A DNA stretch of 64,000 nt from CAZKSN01 sp964555585 (GCA_964555585.1 CAZKSN010000001.1:124001-188000), one strand, 5' to 3'; shown: positions 49,768-59,920, counted from the stretch's first letter. Notes: a model not told the origin generated them from the sequence alone. Program-made: numbers and translations.

Positions 49768-50215
49768 ATTTGAATTCTTTACTGTCAAGTATTATAGTGA
49801 ATGGTCCGTCATTAATGATATTTACCTTCATGTAGGCACCGAAGATTCCAGTTTTAACATTAATTTTTAAATCCTTTAATTTTCTATTAAATAAATCATA
49901 TAGTTTTGAAGCCTCTTCCGGATTTAAAGCAGCTGTGAAGCTTGGACGTCTTCCATTGCTGGTATCGGCATACAAAGTGAACTGACTAATACTTAATATA
50001 CTTCCATTAATGTCATTTAGATTTAAATTAGTTAATCCCTGTTCATCCTTAAATATTCTTAAATTTATTATTTTATTAATCATTTTATCAATTATTACTT
50101 CATTGTCCCCATTTGTAAAACCGACCAATATATTTAAACCTGTCTTTATGGCTGAATATATCTTATCATCTATTTCTACACTACTTTCCTTACATACCTG
50201 TATAACTGCTTTCAT
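49766..50215 (-). CDS. dtd: D-aminoacyl-tRNA deacylase
   Basis: A 149-residue DTD with the two signature motifs SISQFTLYAD (about 76-85) and NDGPFTI (about 136-142), which form the chiral-proofreading site that removes D-amino acids from tRNA. It overlaps the relA stop by four bases (ATGA), the common relA-dtd pairing in Bacillota. Confidence 0.95.
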   Translation of the reverse strand: MKAVIQVCKESSVEIDDKIYSAIKTGLNILVGFTNGDNEVIIDKMINKIINLRIFKDEQGLTNLNLNDINGSILSISQFTLYADTSNGRRPSFTAALNPEEASKLYDLFNRKLKDLKINVKTGIFGAYMKVNIINDGPFTIILDSKEFK

Positions 50216-52332
50216 TGATTTCCAACTCTTTCTATTTTACTGATATAATTGATTTTTTTAAGCTCTGAAATAAAATTATTCAGCATATCTATATTTTTTA
50301 CTCTTATAATTAACTCATAATAAATATTAATTTTACCTTTATTGATTAATTTCGTAGAATCTATATTGATATCATACTTATTTGCTAAAGTAATTATTTT
50401 TAATAAATTATCCTGCAAACTGTCCAAATAGATATTTAGGATTGCGGTATATTTATTATCTACATTATCATTCCAGTTTACTTCAACCATTCTTTCATTG
50501 CCCAAATCAATATTTTTACAATTTCTTGAATGCACTTTTATACCATATCCCTTAGTGACATATCCAATTATTTCTTCACCAAAAACTGGATTACAGCAGG
50601 AAGCTATTGAAGTCATTATATCTGGATCTCCCGCCACTAAAACATTATGATCCTTTATTTTATTTATATAACTTTTTGATACGGATTCTTTCTTTTCATT
50701 TGTGCCGTCTAATTTATTTATTATATTTACCGGTATGAACTTTAATGTATATACAGAAAAATATAGATCCTCCAAATTATCAGCCTTAAGTTCCTTTAAC
50801 AATTTATCCAAAGGATACTTTTCAAATAGATCATTTATATTCTCTTTTCTTTTTTTAGCTTCTAATTCAAGCATATCTTTTCCGATAGAGATATATTTTT
50901 CTTTTTCCTTTTTATAGAAATATGATCTTATTCTTCCTCTGGCAGTATCTGTTTTAACAAAACTTAACCAATTTTTACTTGGACCTTTACCACTTTGGGT
51001 ATTTAGAGCCACCACATCTCCATCTTCCAGTTCATAATTTAATTTCTCTATTTTTCCATTAACCAATGCACTTATTGTACTATTACCAATTTCTGAGTGA
51101 ATTTTATATGCAAAGTCAATTGGAGTTGCTCCTACCGGAAGTTCTATGACATCTCCCTTAGGTGTAAATACATATATTTCATTTTTCTTCAATTCTTCAT
51201 TAAAATTATTAAAGAATTCATTGTTGGATCCCTTGTCATTTGCTTCAATTAATGCTCTAAAGGTATCAAGTCTTGATTCAAGAGTATTTTTTACTTTTCC
51301 ATTTGCTTTCTCTTTATAAGACCAGTGAGATGCAACTCCATGTTCAGCTATAATATCCATCTCATAGGTTCTGACCTGAACTTCATACATTTTTCCTTCA
51401 ATACCAAAAACAGTAGTATGAACACTCTGATACATGTTTGGTTTAGGATTCGCAATAAAATCTCTGAACCTTTTAGGAATCGGTTTAAATTTAGAATGAA
51501 TATATCCCAATACCAGATAGCATTCCTCTATTTCATTTACTAAAACTCTTATTCCCAATAAATCGTAAATATCATCCCATCTTCTTCCAAGTTTCAGCTT
51601 ATTGTAAATACCTCTTACACTTTTTACTCTGCTTAGAATTTGAAATTTGATTTTATGATCTATTAACAATTCAGATATTTCATTTTTCATCGCTTCCAGA
51701 CATTCTTCCAATTCCTGTCTGGAAGTATTGATTTTATCCAGAATTTCCTGATACATTTTAGGTTCAGAATATCTCAAGCACAAGTCTTCCAGTTCACTCA
51801 TTATAGCTTTCATACCCAGTCTATGCGCAATCGGAATATAGATATTCTGTGTTTCATCTATAATGTCTATTTGGTGAGCCTTATCATGAACCTGTATTGT
51901 TCTCAAATTATGCAATCTGTCTGCAAACTTGATAAATAAAACTTTTGGATTCTCTGCAAGTCCAACAATTATTCTTCTATATTTTTCCTTATTATTTTCA
52001 TTTTTGAATGTTCTTTTTAAGCTGCTTATTTTTGAAATGTTATTTAAAATAACTGCAGATTCCTCTCCATATTTTTCTTTCATTTCTTCAAATGTAAATT
52101 TATTTAAAGTTATTCCTTCGTGTATCAAGGCACATCCAACGGCAGTCGCATCCATTTTTAGTTTTGCTAAAGTAAGCGCTACTTCTAATGGATGTGTTAT
52201 GTAGGAGTCTCCTGTTTTTCTAATCATTCCTTCATATATTTTTTCTGCAGCTTCAAAATACTTATCAATCAATATCAAATCCTCTAAATTCATATATGAA
52301 CTTAGAATATTTTTCAACTCTTCATATTTCAT
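50212..52332 (-). CDS. relA: RelA/SpoT-type (p)ppGpp synthetase with degenerate hydrolase domain
   Basis: A 706-residue long RSH protein with HD, synthetase, TGS and ACT domains. The HD domain keeps YITHP (H47) and FADRLHN, but the key HDxxED is H71-E72-G-I-T-L-N, so three metal/catalytic acids (D, E, D) are lost. The synthetase keeps FRDFIA, NPKPNMYQSVHTTV (Met for the usual Gly) and EVQVRT, and may be active. This resembles a synthetase-only RelA in its motifs, unusual for the single Rel of Bacillota. The TGS and zinc-finger/ACT regions follow. It overlaps dtd and lies 12 bases after secDF. Confidence 0.92.
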   Translation of the reverse strand: MKYEELKNILSSYMNLEDLILIDKYFEAAEKIYEGMIRKTGDSYITHPLEVALTLAKLKMDATAVGCALIHEGITLNKFTFEEMKEKYGEESAVILNNISKISSLKRTFKNENNKEKYRRIIVGLAENPKVLFIKFADRLHNLRTIQVHDKAHQIDIIDETQNIYIPIAHRLGMKAIMSELEDLCLRYSEPKMYQEILDKINTSRQELEECLEAMKNEISELLIDHKIKFQILSRVKSVRGIYNKLKLGRRWDDIYDLLGIRVLVNEIEECYLVLGYIHSKFKPIPKRFRDFIANPKPNMYQSVHTTVFGIEGKMYEVQVRTYEMDIIAEHGVASHWSYKEKANGKVKNTLESRLDTFRALIEANDKGSNNEFFNNFNEELKKNEIYVFTPKGDVIELPVGATPIDFAYKIHSEIGNSTISALVNGKIEKLNYELEDGDVVALNTQSGKGPSKNWLSFVKTDTARGRIRSYFYKKEKEKYISIGKDMLELEAKKRKENINDLFEKYPLDKLLKELKADNLEDLYFSVYTLKFIPVNIINKLDGTNEKKESVSKSYINKIKDHNVLVAGDPDIMTSIASCCNPVFGEEIIGYVTKGYGIKVHSRNCKNIDLGNERMVEVNWNDNVDNKYTAILNIYLDSLQDNLLKIITLANKYDINIDSTKLINKGKINIYYELIIRVKNIDMLNNFISELKKINYISKIERVGNQ

Positions 52333-52344
52333 AAAAATCTCCCC

Positions 52345-54570
52345 TTAAGAGTTTATTCCTCTTACGCTTTTCTCTTCTAGTTCTTTTGTTTCAACAGTTT
52401 TCCTTGGATTTCTAAAATCCTTAATTTCTAAATATAGCCAAATTCTAGGAGCCATAAATAAAGTTGAAAAGGCTCCAGCTATTAAACCAATCAGTATTGC
52501 CACATTGAATGTAAATATTTCATTTATTCCTAGTAAAAGCAATACTATAACCGATACCAAGGTTGATAAAGAAGTCTGAATATTTCTACTTAGTGTTTCA
52601 TTCGTACTTTGATTTGCCAAATTAATTAAATCTTCTTCTTTTTTAATTACATTGCTGTATTTTTTAAGTTTTGTCTCCCTGATTCTGTCAAATATAACAA
52701 TGGTATCATTTATTGAGTAACCTATTATAGTAAGAAGTGCTGCAATAACAATAAAATTGAATTCCAGACCCAATATTACAAATACTGATATTGTAACTAG
52801 AACATCATGTAATAATGATATCAGTCCTGCAATTGCATAATTCTTATTAAATCTTATAGTCATATAAATAGTAATAGCAACTGAAGCAATAATCAAACTT
52901 ATAATTGCATTCTTAGTTAAATTTTTAGTAACTCTAGTACTAATTTCATTTATTGACACATCAATTCCCTTAGAATTCAAATTTTCTTTTACTAGATTTG
53001 ATTCTTCTGCATTTAAGATAGTATTAAGCTTAATATAGCCTTCTTTGTCATTATTTACATAATTGCTGTAATCCACTATATCATAAGCTTCTACATATTC
53101 TAATATTTCATCAAATTCTATTTTTTCCTCACTTATTAAATTAATATTAGTTCCTCCAGAAAAATCTATGCCAAAATTTATTTTATTAGTAAAGGTAAAC
53201 ATTAGACCAACAATAAATATTAATATTCCAGCAAGAATTTGAAATTTACTGTATTTTATAAAATCAAATTTTATTTTTCTATTTTGCTTTCCTAAAAACA
53301 TAATTTTTTTATTTTCAAAGAATTTTGTTTTAATAAATTTATTTAATAAGACTCTATTTAAGATTACCATTGTTAATATAGTTACTATTATAGTTATAAT
53401 TAACATTAATGCAAAACCTTTAACTGAACTTTCTCCATAAATATAAAGAATTACAGCAGCTAAAAGAGTGGTAATATTAGCATCTATTATTGCTACTAAG
53501 CTTCTTTTAAAGCCTTCTTTAAAAGCTCCTGCCATATTCTTATTTTCATTTGCTTCATCCTTAATTCTTTCTATAGAAAGCACTGCCGAATCCACTGCCA
53601 TTCCAATACCTAATACTAAAGCTGCTATTCCAGTTATTGTTAATACTCCTCCAATAGCATTGAATATTAAGAATACTATTAAAGAATATACAACTAAGCA
53701 GATACTGCTTATCAAACCAGAAATCCTATATTTTAAAGTCATAAGGATTGTAATTATTAACTGAGTAATAATTCCAGCTATTGCAGCTTTTTTAATAGTT
53801 TCACTACCAAAAGAAGCAGATATGCTTTTTGGTGTACTTTCTTCGACTAATTTAGTTGGCAAACTTCCTGAATTTATAAGATCAACCAAAGTTTGAGCTT
53901 CATCTTGTGTAAAGTTTCCTTCGATAACTACTGTATCACTACTTAGAGCTTCATTTACATGAGGAGCAGAAATACATTTCATATTTCCTTCTTTACCACA
54001 TGTATCCTTATAATCCTGATATGAATCTACACCTTCTTCAAAATCAAGCCAGATAACTATAATGTTATTATCTTCATCTTTTTTACTTATATCTTTTGTT
54101 ACATTATAAAAAGTATTTGTATCTTTTATATCCAAACTCACTATAGGTAAAAAAGTTTTATTGTCTTTATCTAAACTTGCTCCTGTACCAATTATTTCAG
54201 AAGTCATCAATAAATTGTCTGAAGTATCTCTAAAACTCAATACTGCTGTTGTACTTATTCTTTCTCTTGCTTCTTCCTCATTACTTACACCAGGTAACTG
54301 TATTCTTAAAATATCTTTATCTTCAAAAGCAATTATAGGTTCGCTTACACCTAAAGTATCTATTCTGTTTACAATAGCTTTATAAGTATTATCTAAATCC
54401 GTTTCAGTTAACTCTTCTCCTTCAATTAAAGGTTCTATTTTATAAATAATTTCAAAGCCACCCTGTAAATCTATACCAAAATTTATTTTGCTAAATACCG
54501 GTTTAAAACAAAATATAGTTATTATTAACATTATTATTGTTATAGCGCTTGTTATAAAAATCTTTTTCAT
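52345..54570 (-). CDS. secDF: SecDF protein-export fusion
   Basis: A 741-residue fusion of SecD and SecF with about twelve helices. The SecD half starts with the MKKIFITSAITII anchor and FGIDLQGGFEIIYKIE, has the P1 domain and GIGMAVDSAVLSIERIKDE; the SecF half has INFGIDFSGGTNINLI and GYSINDTIVIFDRIRE. It uses the proton gradient to finish Sec-dependent export, pulling proteins across the membrane. The order comN-secDF-relA-dtd is kept from other Bacillota. Confidence 0.95.
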   Translation of the reverse strand: MKKIFITSAITIIMLIITIFCFKPVFSKINFGIDLQGGFEIIYKIEPLIEGEELTETDLDNTYKAIVNRIDTLGVSEPIIAFEDKDILRIQLPGVSNEEEARERISTTAVLSFRDTSDNLLMTSEIIGTGASLDKDNKTFLPIVSLDIKDTNTFYNVTKDISKKDEDNNIIVIWLDFEEGVDSYQDYKDTCGKEGNMKCISAPHVNEALSSDTVVIEGNFTQDEAQTLVDLINSGSLPTKLVEESTPKSISASFGSETIKKAAIAGIITQLIITILMTLKYRISGLISSICLVVYSLIVFLIFNAIGGVLTITGIAALVLGIGMAVDSAVLSIERIKDEANENKNMAGAFKEGFKRSLVAIIDANITTLLAAVILYIYGESSVKGFALMLIITIIVTILTMVILNRVLLNKFIKTKFFENKKIMFLGKQNRKIKFDFIKYSKFQILAGILIFIVGLMFTFTNKINFGIDFSGGTNINLISEEKIEFDEILEYVEAYDIVDYSNYVNNDKEGYIKLNTILNAEESNLVKENLNSKGIDVSINEISTRVTKNLTKNAIISLIIASVAITIYMTIRFNKNYAIAGLISLLHDVLVTISVFVILGLEFNFIVIAALLTIIGYSINDTIVIFDRIRETKLKKYSNVIKKEEDLINLANQSTNETLSRNIQTSLSTLVSVIVLLLLGINEIFTFNVAILIGLIAGAFSTLFMAPRIWLYLEIKDFRNPRKTVETKELEEKSVRGINS

Positions 54571-54579
54571 ATATTCCTC

Positions 54580-54870
54580 CTATAGTAAATTATCATCATC
54601 ATATTTGATATCTCTTTTTTCATTTTTAACATTTTCCAGTACATATGACTTAATTAAATCATTATCTAAATTTAAAATATCAGAAGTTAGATCTGCGATT
54701 GTTAAATTATTTCTTTCTTTCCAATCATGCAAAGTTAAATAATTCCATATATCTTCTTCTTTAATAAAATCAATGTGATTTCTTTTTAATTCCTGAACTT
54801 TTGAATATAAAGCAGGTTTTATTCTATTATAAAGTTCTTCTAAGCTTCTAAATTTAACTTCACTGTTCAT
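54580..54870 (-). CDS. Post-transcriptional regulator, ComN family
   Basis: A 96-residue protein matching the ComN/post-transcriptional regulator domain: IKPALYSKVQELKRNHIDFI, then KEEDIWNYLTLHDWKERNNLTI and LTSDILNLDND. In Bacillus ComN acts on comE mRNA and sits in the same neighbourhood. AGGTGA lies before the ATG at 54870; the GTG at 54879 is rejected. It is ten bases upstream of secDF. Confidence 0.78.
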   Translation of the reverse strand: MNSEVKFRSLEELYNRIKPALYSKVQELKRNHIDFIKEEDIWNYLTLHDWKERNNLTIADLTSDILNLDNDLIKSYVLENVKNEKRDIKYDDDNLL

Positions 54871-54924
54871 TTGTTTCACCTATTTAATTATATTATATTT
54901 ACTAAAAAAAATAAAGATTGAATA

Positions 54925-55995
54925 TCATTGATGTACTTCTTCTTTATTTTCAATCTTTACGTTATTAATTGAATCAAATCTCTTTGTTATCTTATTTGTA
55001 GTAGTATTAATCTCTTTAACATCTTTTGTCACTGTATCAATACTTCTGGATAATTTGTCCCATCTAGATCTATATTTATCAAATTCCAGTCCTAATTTTT
55101 TAAGTTCATCATGTATAACACTAGTATATTTATCTCTCTCCAATCCCATTAATACTGACTGTATGATAGTTAATAAACTCATAAGAGTAGTAGGAGACGC
55201 TATCCATACTTTTCTTTCTTGAGCATACTTTATTAAGTTTGGATGATAAGCATTAATTTCTGCAAATATAGCTTCTGCTGGTAAAAACATTATTGCTTGG
55301 TCAGTAGTGACTCCAGGAATAATATATTTCATACTTATCGCATCAATATGTTTTTTAACATCATATTCAAACATTTTTTCTCTGTTTGCTCTTATGGTTT
55401 CATCTATTCCTCTTTCTACCATGAGTCTGTAGTTTTCCAAAGGAAACTTAGAATCAATTCCTATGGTCCCTAAAGGTTCAGGGCCGAAGATTATCGCATC
55501 AACTATAGTATTATTGTTTAAAGTATGCTGTAATCTATAAATTTTATCATTCTTATCACCAAAGATGCTTGATAATATATATCTTAAATTCACTTCACCA
55601 AATATACCTCTGCTTTTTTTATCTGTTAATATTCCTTGGAGAGAAACTATATCACTGCTTAAACTGTCTATCTTCTTCTGTGCTTCATCTATTTTTGCCA
55701 AACGCTCCAAAACATTTGAAAAAGTTTTATTTGTTTTTTCAAAATTAACTTCCAGTCTTTCATTTACCTTTTCATTTATCATATTCAGTTTATTTTCAAT
55801 TCTATCATTTAAATCATTAAAGTCTTTTTTTAAATCACTGGAAAACTTTAATTTAAATTCACCTATTTCTTTAGTTAAATTAGTTTCAATTTTGCCCAAT
55901 CTTTCAGTAATATTGCCTTCATTTACGCCTTTAAACAAAAGAACTATAACTAAAATAAGTATTAATCCAAGAACTGCAATTATTATATATTCCAT
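54925..55995 (-). CDS. rmuC: RmuC-family DNA recombination protein
   Basis: A 356-residue protein with an N-terminal helix (about 2-20), a coiled coil (about 30-120) and the RmuC nuclease-like core: GIFGEVNLRYILSSIFG, IDSKFPLENY, FLPAEAIFAEI and SPTTLMSLLTII. RmuC limits inversions and rearrangements; the exact reaction is unsettled. AGGTGATT precedes the ATG at 55995. It lies 54 bases upstream of comN. Confidence 0.92.
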   Translation of the reverse strand: MEYIIIAVLGLILILVIVLLFKGVNEGNITERLGKIETNLTKEIGEFKLKFSSDLKKDFNDLNDRIENKLNMINEKVNERLEVNFEKTNKTFSNVLERLAKIDEAQKKIDSLSSDIVSLQGILTDKKSRGIFGEVNLRYILSSIFGDKNDKIYRLQHTLNNNTIVDAIIFGPEPLGTIGIDSKFPLENYRLMVERGIDETIRANREKMFEYDVKKHIDAISMKYIIPGVTTDQAIMFLPAEAIFAEINAYHPNLIKYAQERKVWIASPTTLMSLLTIIQSVLMGLERDKYTSVIHDELKKLGLEFDKYRSRWDKLSRSIDTVTKDVKEINTTTNKITKRFDSINNVKIENKEEVHQ

Positions 55996-56034
55996 TATAA
56001 TCACCTAACTTATTTTAACATTTTTATAAATAAC

Positions 56035-56604
56035 TTACAAATTTAATTTTTTACTTATTAAACTTGATATTAAGTATGAGGCAGTGACAAGCACAAAAAT
56101 TCTAAGAAGAATAATTGGTTCCTTAAAACTTTCTATAAGGCTTGTCCCAATGTATCCCCAGAAATAAACAATTACTATTTTACCAATTATTAAAGATATG
56201 AAAAACTTTTTAAATTTCATATTGGACAAACCGGCTGCTATATTAACTAAAAATGCCGGAGTAAAAGGAATAGACACTAAAATAACTAAATTTTTCAAGG
56301 AAATATTTTTAAAATTATTCATAAATTTTTCAATGGTTTCCTTATTCTTGATTATTTTTTTAAATTTAAATCTAATACCTTTTTTAAATATATAGTATGA
56401 CATTAGACATCCCAGTATAGTAAAAATCCAAGATATAATGAAGCCTAAAAGATTTCCAAAAGTTAAAAAGTTTATTGTTATAAAAACCGCTAATGGTAAA
56501 AATGGTAAAATTGATTCAAAAAAAATCAGTAAACATGATAGAATAGGACCATAAATTCCTAATGAATTAATGAAAGCAATAACTGTGTCACTTAATTTTT
56601 CCAT
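56035..56604 (-). CDS. TVP38/DedA-like (VTT-domain) membrane protein
   Basis: A 189-residue protein with about five helices and the VTT pattern: GPILSCLLIFFESILPFLPL (re-entrant start), SIPFTPAFLVNIAAGLSNM and a LIIGKIVIVYFWGYIGTSL end. Such proteins move or flip lipid carriers such as undecaprenyl phosphate in some families. Substrate here is unknown. Confidence 0.82.
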   Translation of the reverse strand: MEKLSDTVIAFINSLGIYGPILSCLLIFFESILPFLPLAVFITINFLTFGNLLGFIISWIFTILGCLMSYYIFKKGIRFKFKKIIKNKETIEKFMNNFKNISLKNLVILVSIPFTPAFLVNIAAGLSNMKFKKFFISLIIGKIVIVYFWGYIGTSLIESFKEPIILLRIFVLVTASYLISSLISKKLNL

Positions 56605-56639
56605 ATATACCTCTTTATAAGATTATATCTTATTACTAA

Positions 56640-56894
56640 TTATTTTTCCATAACAAAAGTATTATATCCCAAATAATTTAACACTATAGATGCCCTTTTA
56701 CTTAATTTTCCACTTTTACAATATAAATAATATATTTCATTTTTATTTAAATATACCTTATGATTACTGATCAATTCATCATAAGGAATATTAATTGAAC
56801 CGGGTATATGTGAGATATTATATTCATATTTATCTTGTACATCTATTATTTTCTTATTTATATTTGAGGAATAAAAAAGATTTATCTTACTCAT
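56640..56894 (-). CDS. Rhodanese-domain protein
   Basis: An 84-residue rhodanese with IIDVQDKYEYNISHIPGSINIP (about 15-36) and the active-site loop YLYCKSGKLSKRA with its catalytic Cys near residue 60. It transfers sulfur as a persulfide; the acceptor is unknown. AGGTG lies before the ATG at 56894; the GTG at 56903 is rejected. Length fits a single-domain form. Confidence 0.88.
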   Translation of the reverse strand: MSKINLFYSSNINKKIIDVQDKYEYNISHIPGSINIPYDELISNHKVYLNKNEIYYLYCKSGKLSKRASIVLNYLGYNTFVMEK

Positions 56895-56948
56895 ATTTAA
56901 CACCTATTATAACTTATGAAATAAAAGTAATATTGTATTTACATACAA

Positions 56949-56974
56949 CTAAAAAAGAGGATTATTCATCCTCT
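56949..56974 (-). terminator. Terminator of the type IV secretion operon
   Basis: AGAGGAT (56956-56962) pairs with ATCCTCT (56968-56974) around a five-base loop, with a T run after it on the minus strand. It overlaps the VirD4 stop. Confidence 0.8.
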
Positions 56975-59223
56975 CCAAAAAAGTCATCAAAAAATTCTTC
57001 ATTTTTAACATTGTCATCCACAATAATTGAATCAGCGTCAACATTTATTTTAGGTTTTTCTATTTCTTTTTGCTTTTCCTTATCTTCATTTGCTGTATTG
57101 GTTTTTAATTCGGAAATATTACTGTCCTTAACTTTATTTTTAAAACTATCCATTTTATTCTCAAGTGCTTCATCTGTTTCAGTCTCAAGTTCAGCATCAG
57201 TAACTTTCTGTTCAACTTTATTCTGCTGTTCCTTTTCAGCCGCTTCCTCAGCTTCCAGTTCAGCAATTTTTTCATCCAGTTTTTTAACAAGGTCATCTAT
57301 ATTGATATTATTACCAGCTGGAGCTCCACCCATAGGCGACTCATTCTTCTTTTCAGGAAATATAGAACCTAAAGGATTTCCACCGCCCATTGGACTGCCT
57401 CCCATAAATGGATTGAATCCAGGAGGGAAACCTCCCATTCCACCAAAAGGTGGCATATTGTCAATTCCTAGTTCTTTTCTTTTATCATCCACATGTTTTT
57501 TAATATCAAATATGTCAACTGCTTTTATTTCTCTAACTGGATATACTGCACTTTCCTTGTTTATATTCCAATCTATTTCAAAATCCGGAGTCAGTTTTGT
57601 CTTAAAAGGCATATTTCTAAATCTGTTAATTACTACCTCAAATTTTTTCATCTGCTGTAAATCACTTACTGTTACCAAAGGTCTTATAGGATCTTTTGGT
57701 ACTCCATCCTTTGCCTTAGGAGGTTTGATTTCTCCACAAAGTTTGCTAACTTCCTCTAAAGCTGCAAGTTCTGTTGTAATTAAGAATATAAAGTTACCAC
57801 AGTTACCTTTTATTGTTTCAGCTATATCTTTTCCGTAAACTTTATTTAATTGTGAAAAGTTTTGAATCGCAAATGTAAATCTTATATTTCTACTACGGGA
57901 TGCAGTAATCATTGATTCCACATCTTTAAGTGCAGGCATATTTGCAAATTCATCCAATATAAAATTTGTTCTATATTTTAATCTTAATCCCGGCTGCTCA
58001 CTGGCAACATCAATCAATGATTCATAAATTTGTTTAACAAGCACAGTTGCCAAAGCATGATAGGTTGTTTTTTCATCATGTATTTTAATAAATAATGCGG
58101 TTTTTTCACGACCAATATCTCTTAAATCAAAGTCACTGTGAGATAGCAACTCACTCATACCTTCACGTGAAGTAAATATTCTTATTTTATCTTTAAAAGT
58201 TGATACTATACCACCTTTTGTATCAGATGGTGCATTTACGATACCAGAGGCATTTATAGAAGAAAGTGAATTATCACCTTTCATTTTAAAATATTCTTTC
58301 AAATAATCATTATTTGGGCCTAATTTAGTTTCTCCGATAGAAGCCATATAGTTTATACTGTTGATATTTATCTGACTTTCTTTAGCATCTTCAAACAATC
58401 CAAGAGCCAATCCTGCAAAATAGTTTGATGCAGAACTTTCCCAAAACGGATTATCCTTATTGTTAGGATCTCTCAATATATTGTTTGCCAGGTCCTCCAA
58501 TAACTCAATTGATTTATCTCTCTCCCAGTCTTTAGATTTATCTCCAAAAGAATCCTTGTATAATTTATAAGGTAAATTCAATGGATTCCATGCACTTCCA
58601 TGAACAGGATCTCTAAAGTTTAAAATAATAACCTTATAGCCTTTTTCTCTTAAAAAATTCGCAGTTCCTTCATACAACTCACCCTTAGGATCAGTTACTA
58701 TTATACTTTCACCTTTTTTTCCCAACATTTTTATCAAAGGAAACATTATACAATAGGTTTTACCACTTCCGGATGCTCCCATAATCAATGTATGGTTTTC
58801 TCCATTATCCACCCATGCATATTTTCCGTTGTTAACTAAAGGAACACCAGCAGCATCAAGACTTTCTGATTTTAATTCTACTTTTTTAACATCATAAGCC
58901 TCTTTCATTTCTTTTTCATCCATCCATCTTGTATAACCTTTTTCTTCCTTTTTAGCAGTAGTTACCCCAAATCCTTTTTCCATTTCAAAAAATCTGGAAG
59001 AAGCACCAAAAATGGAACCTATTAAAGCTAATACATAAAAAATTAAAGTTGTAGGTAAAAATTCAAAAGAAAATGCAGGTAAAGGATTCCAACCCTTAAA
59101 AGTTCCAGTCAATGAAAAGGAATTAACATTTATTACTCCAATTGCAACTACATACAATAAAAATATACTAAAAATTACAAAAATTATAATATCTTGTTTT
59201 TCCGCCCTAAATTTTAATTTCAT
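56962..59223 (-). CDS. VirD4/TraG-type coupling ATPase
   Basis: A 753-residue type IV secretion coupling protein. Two N-terminal helices (about 12-35 and 55-75) anchor it, then Walker A GASGSGKTYC (about 150), TDPKGELYEGTA and Walker B FILDEFANMP (about 420), followed by ASRSRNIRFTFAIQNFSQL. An unusual C-terminal tail (about 590-750) has a Met/Gly/Pro/Phe-rich stretch, then an acidic coiled coil. It brings DNA or proteins to the secretion channel. GAGGTG precedes the ATG at 59223. No relaxase is in view. Confidence 0.92.
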   Translation of the reverse strand: MKLKFRAEKQDIIIFVIFSIFLLYVVAIGVINVNSFSLTGTFKGWNPLPAFSFEFLPTTLIFYVLALIGSIFGASSRFFEMEKGFGVTTAKKEEKGYTRWMDEKEMKEAYDVKKVELKSESLDAAGVPLVNNGKYAWVDNGENHTLIMGASGSGKTYCIMFPLIKMLGKKGESIIVTDPKGELYEGTANFLREKGYKVIILNFRDPVHGSAWNPLNLPYKLYKDSFGDKSKDWERDKSIELLEDLANNILRDPNNKDNPFWESSASNYFAGLALGLFEDAKESQININSINYMASIGETKLGPNNDYLKEYFKMKGDNSLSSINASGIVNAPSDTKGGIVSTFKDKIRIFTSREGMSELLSHSDFDLRDIGREKTALFIKIHDEKTTYHALATVLVKQIYESLIDVASEQPGLRLKYRTNFILDEFANMPALKDVESMITASRSRNIRFTFAIQNFSQLNKVYGKDIAETIKGNCGNFIFLITTELAALEEVSKLCGEIKPPKAKDGVPKDPIRPLVTVSDLQQMKKFEVVINRFRNMPFKTKLTPDFEIDWNINKESAVYPVREIKAVDIFDIKKHVDDKRKELGIDNMPPFGGMGGFPPGFNPFMGGSPMGGGNPLGSIFPEKKNESPMGGAPAGNNINIDDLVKKLDEKIAELEAEEAAEKEQQNKVEQKVTDAELETETDEALENKMDSFKNKVKDSNISELKTNTANEDKEKQKEIEKPKINVDADSIIVDDNVKNEEFFDDFFGEDE

Positions 59224-59261
59224 ATATTGCACCTCATATCAACATTATATAATAAAATATA

Positions 59262-59909
59262 TTATATTTCATTATTTTTTTTAGATTTTTTTATAAATAA
59301 AACAATCATTATAAAAATAGTTACAACGAAAGATAGACTTAAAATTAATAATAATAACGGAAACTCTTTTTTTGATATTTTTATCATAATATTTTTATTT
59401 ATAAAATTGTTTTTGTTTATATTCCATGTATATATATTTTCATTTATAATATCTGCATTATTTTTTACAACTTTTAAATCAGTTTTAATATTTATTGTAA
59501 TTTCATTACCACTCATACAATATGAAAGGTCAGTAACATCTATTAAAATATAATTATCATTATTCTCATAAGTTAACTTTTTAAAACATGAATTTAAAAA
59601 GTTTGAATTTTTAAATTCATCAATATCATAAGTATAATCTAAATACATAATCTTATCTGTCACAGTATCTTCTATTCTTTTATTATATAATAATTTTTGA
59701 TTTTTATTAGCATAATAATTTTCTTCAAATTCTAATTCCATTGGATAACCTTCCAAAGAATCATTATGAAAATTTTCGTTTGGAACTGTTATTTTAATAT
59801 TTTCAATTATTTTTTCTTTTCCAATTAAAAGATTATACTCAGCATTACCTGTACAACCAGTTAAAAATAAAATAATGACTAAAATAAAAATTTTTAATTT
59901 ATTTTTCAT
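59262..59909 (-). CDS. Lipoprotein with C-terminal helix, in the T4SS cluster
   Basis: A 215-residue protein with a lipobox ending FLTGC (Cys near residue 19), an extracellular domain and a C-terminal transmembrane helix with a Lys-rich tail, so it is tethered at both ends. AAAGGAGA lies before the ATG at 59909, 11 bases after the stop of the CHAP gene. No family is recognised. By position it may be a channel-associated component; that is inference. Confidence 0.7.
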   Translation of the reverse strand: MKNKLKIFILVIILFLTGCTGNAEYNLLIGKEKIIENIKITVPNENFHNDSLEGYPMELEFEENYYANKNQKLLYNKRIEDTVTDKIMYLDYTYDIDEFKNSNFLNSCFKKLTYENNDNYILIDVTDLSYCMSGNEITINIKTDLKVVKNNADIINENIYTWNINKNNFINKNIMIKISKKEFPLLLLILSLSFVVTIFIMIVLFIKKSKKNNEI

Positions 59910-59920
59910 AATTATCTCCT

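Noticed and set aside
56795..57838. Long plus-strand open frame (347 codons) opposite the VirD4 gene
   Set aside because: It is antisense to a clear coupling-protein gene. Its product is low-complexity Ser/Phe/Pro sequence produced by the complement of Glu/Lys and Gly-rich codons, and it has no good ribosome binding site.
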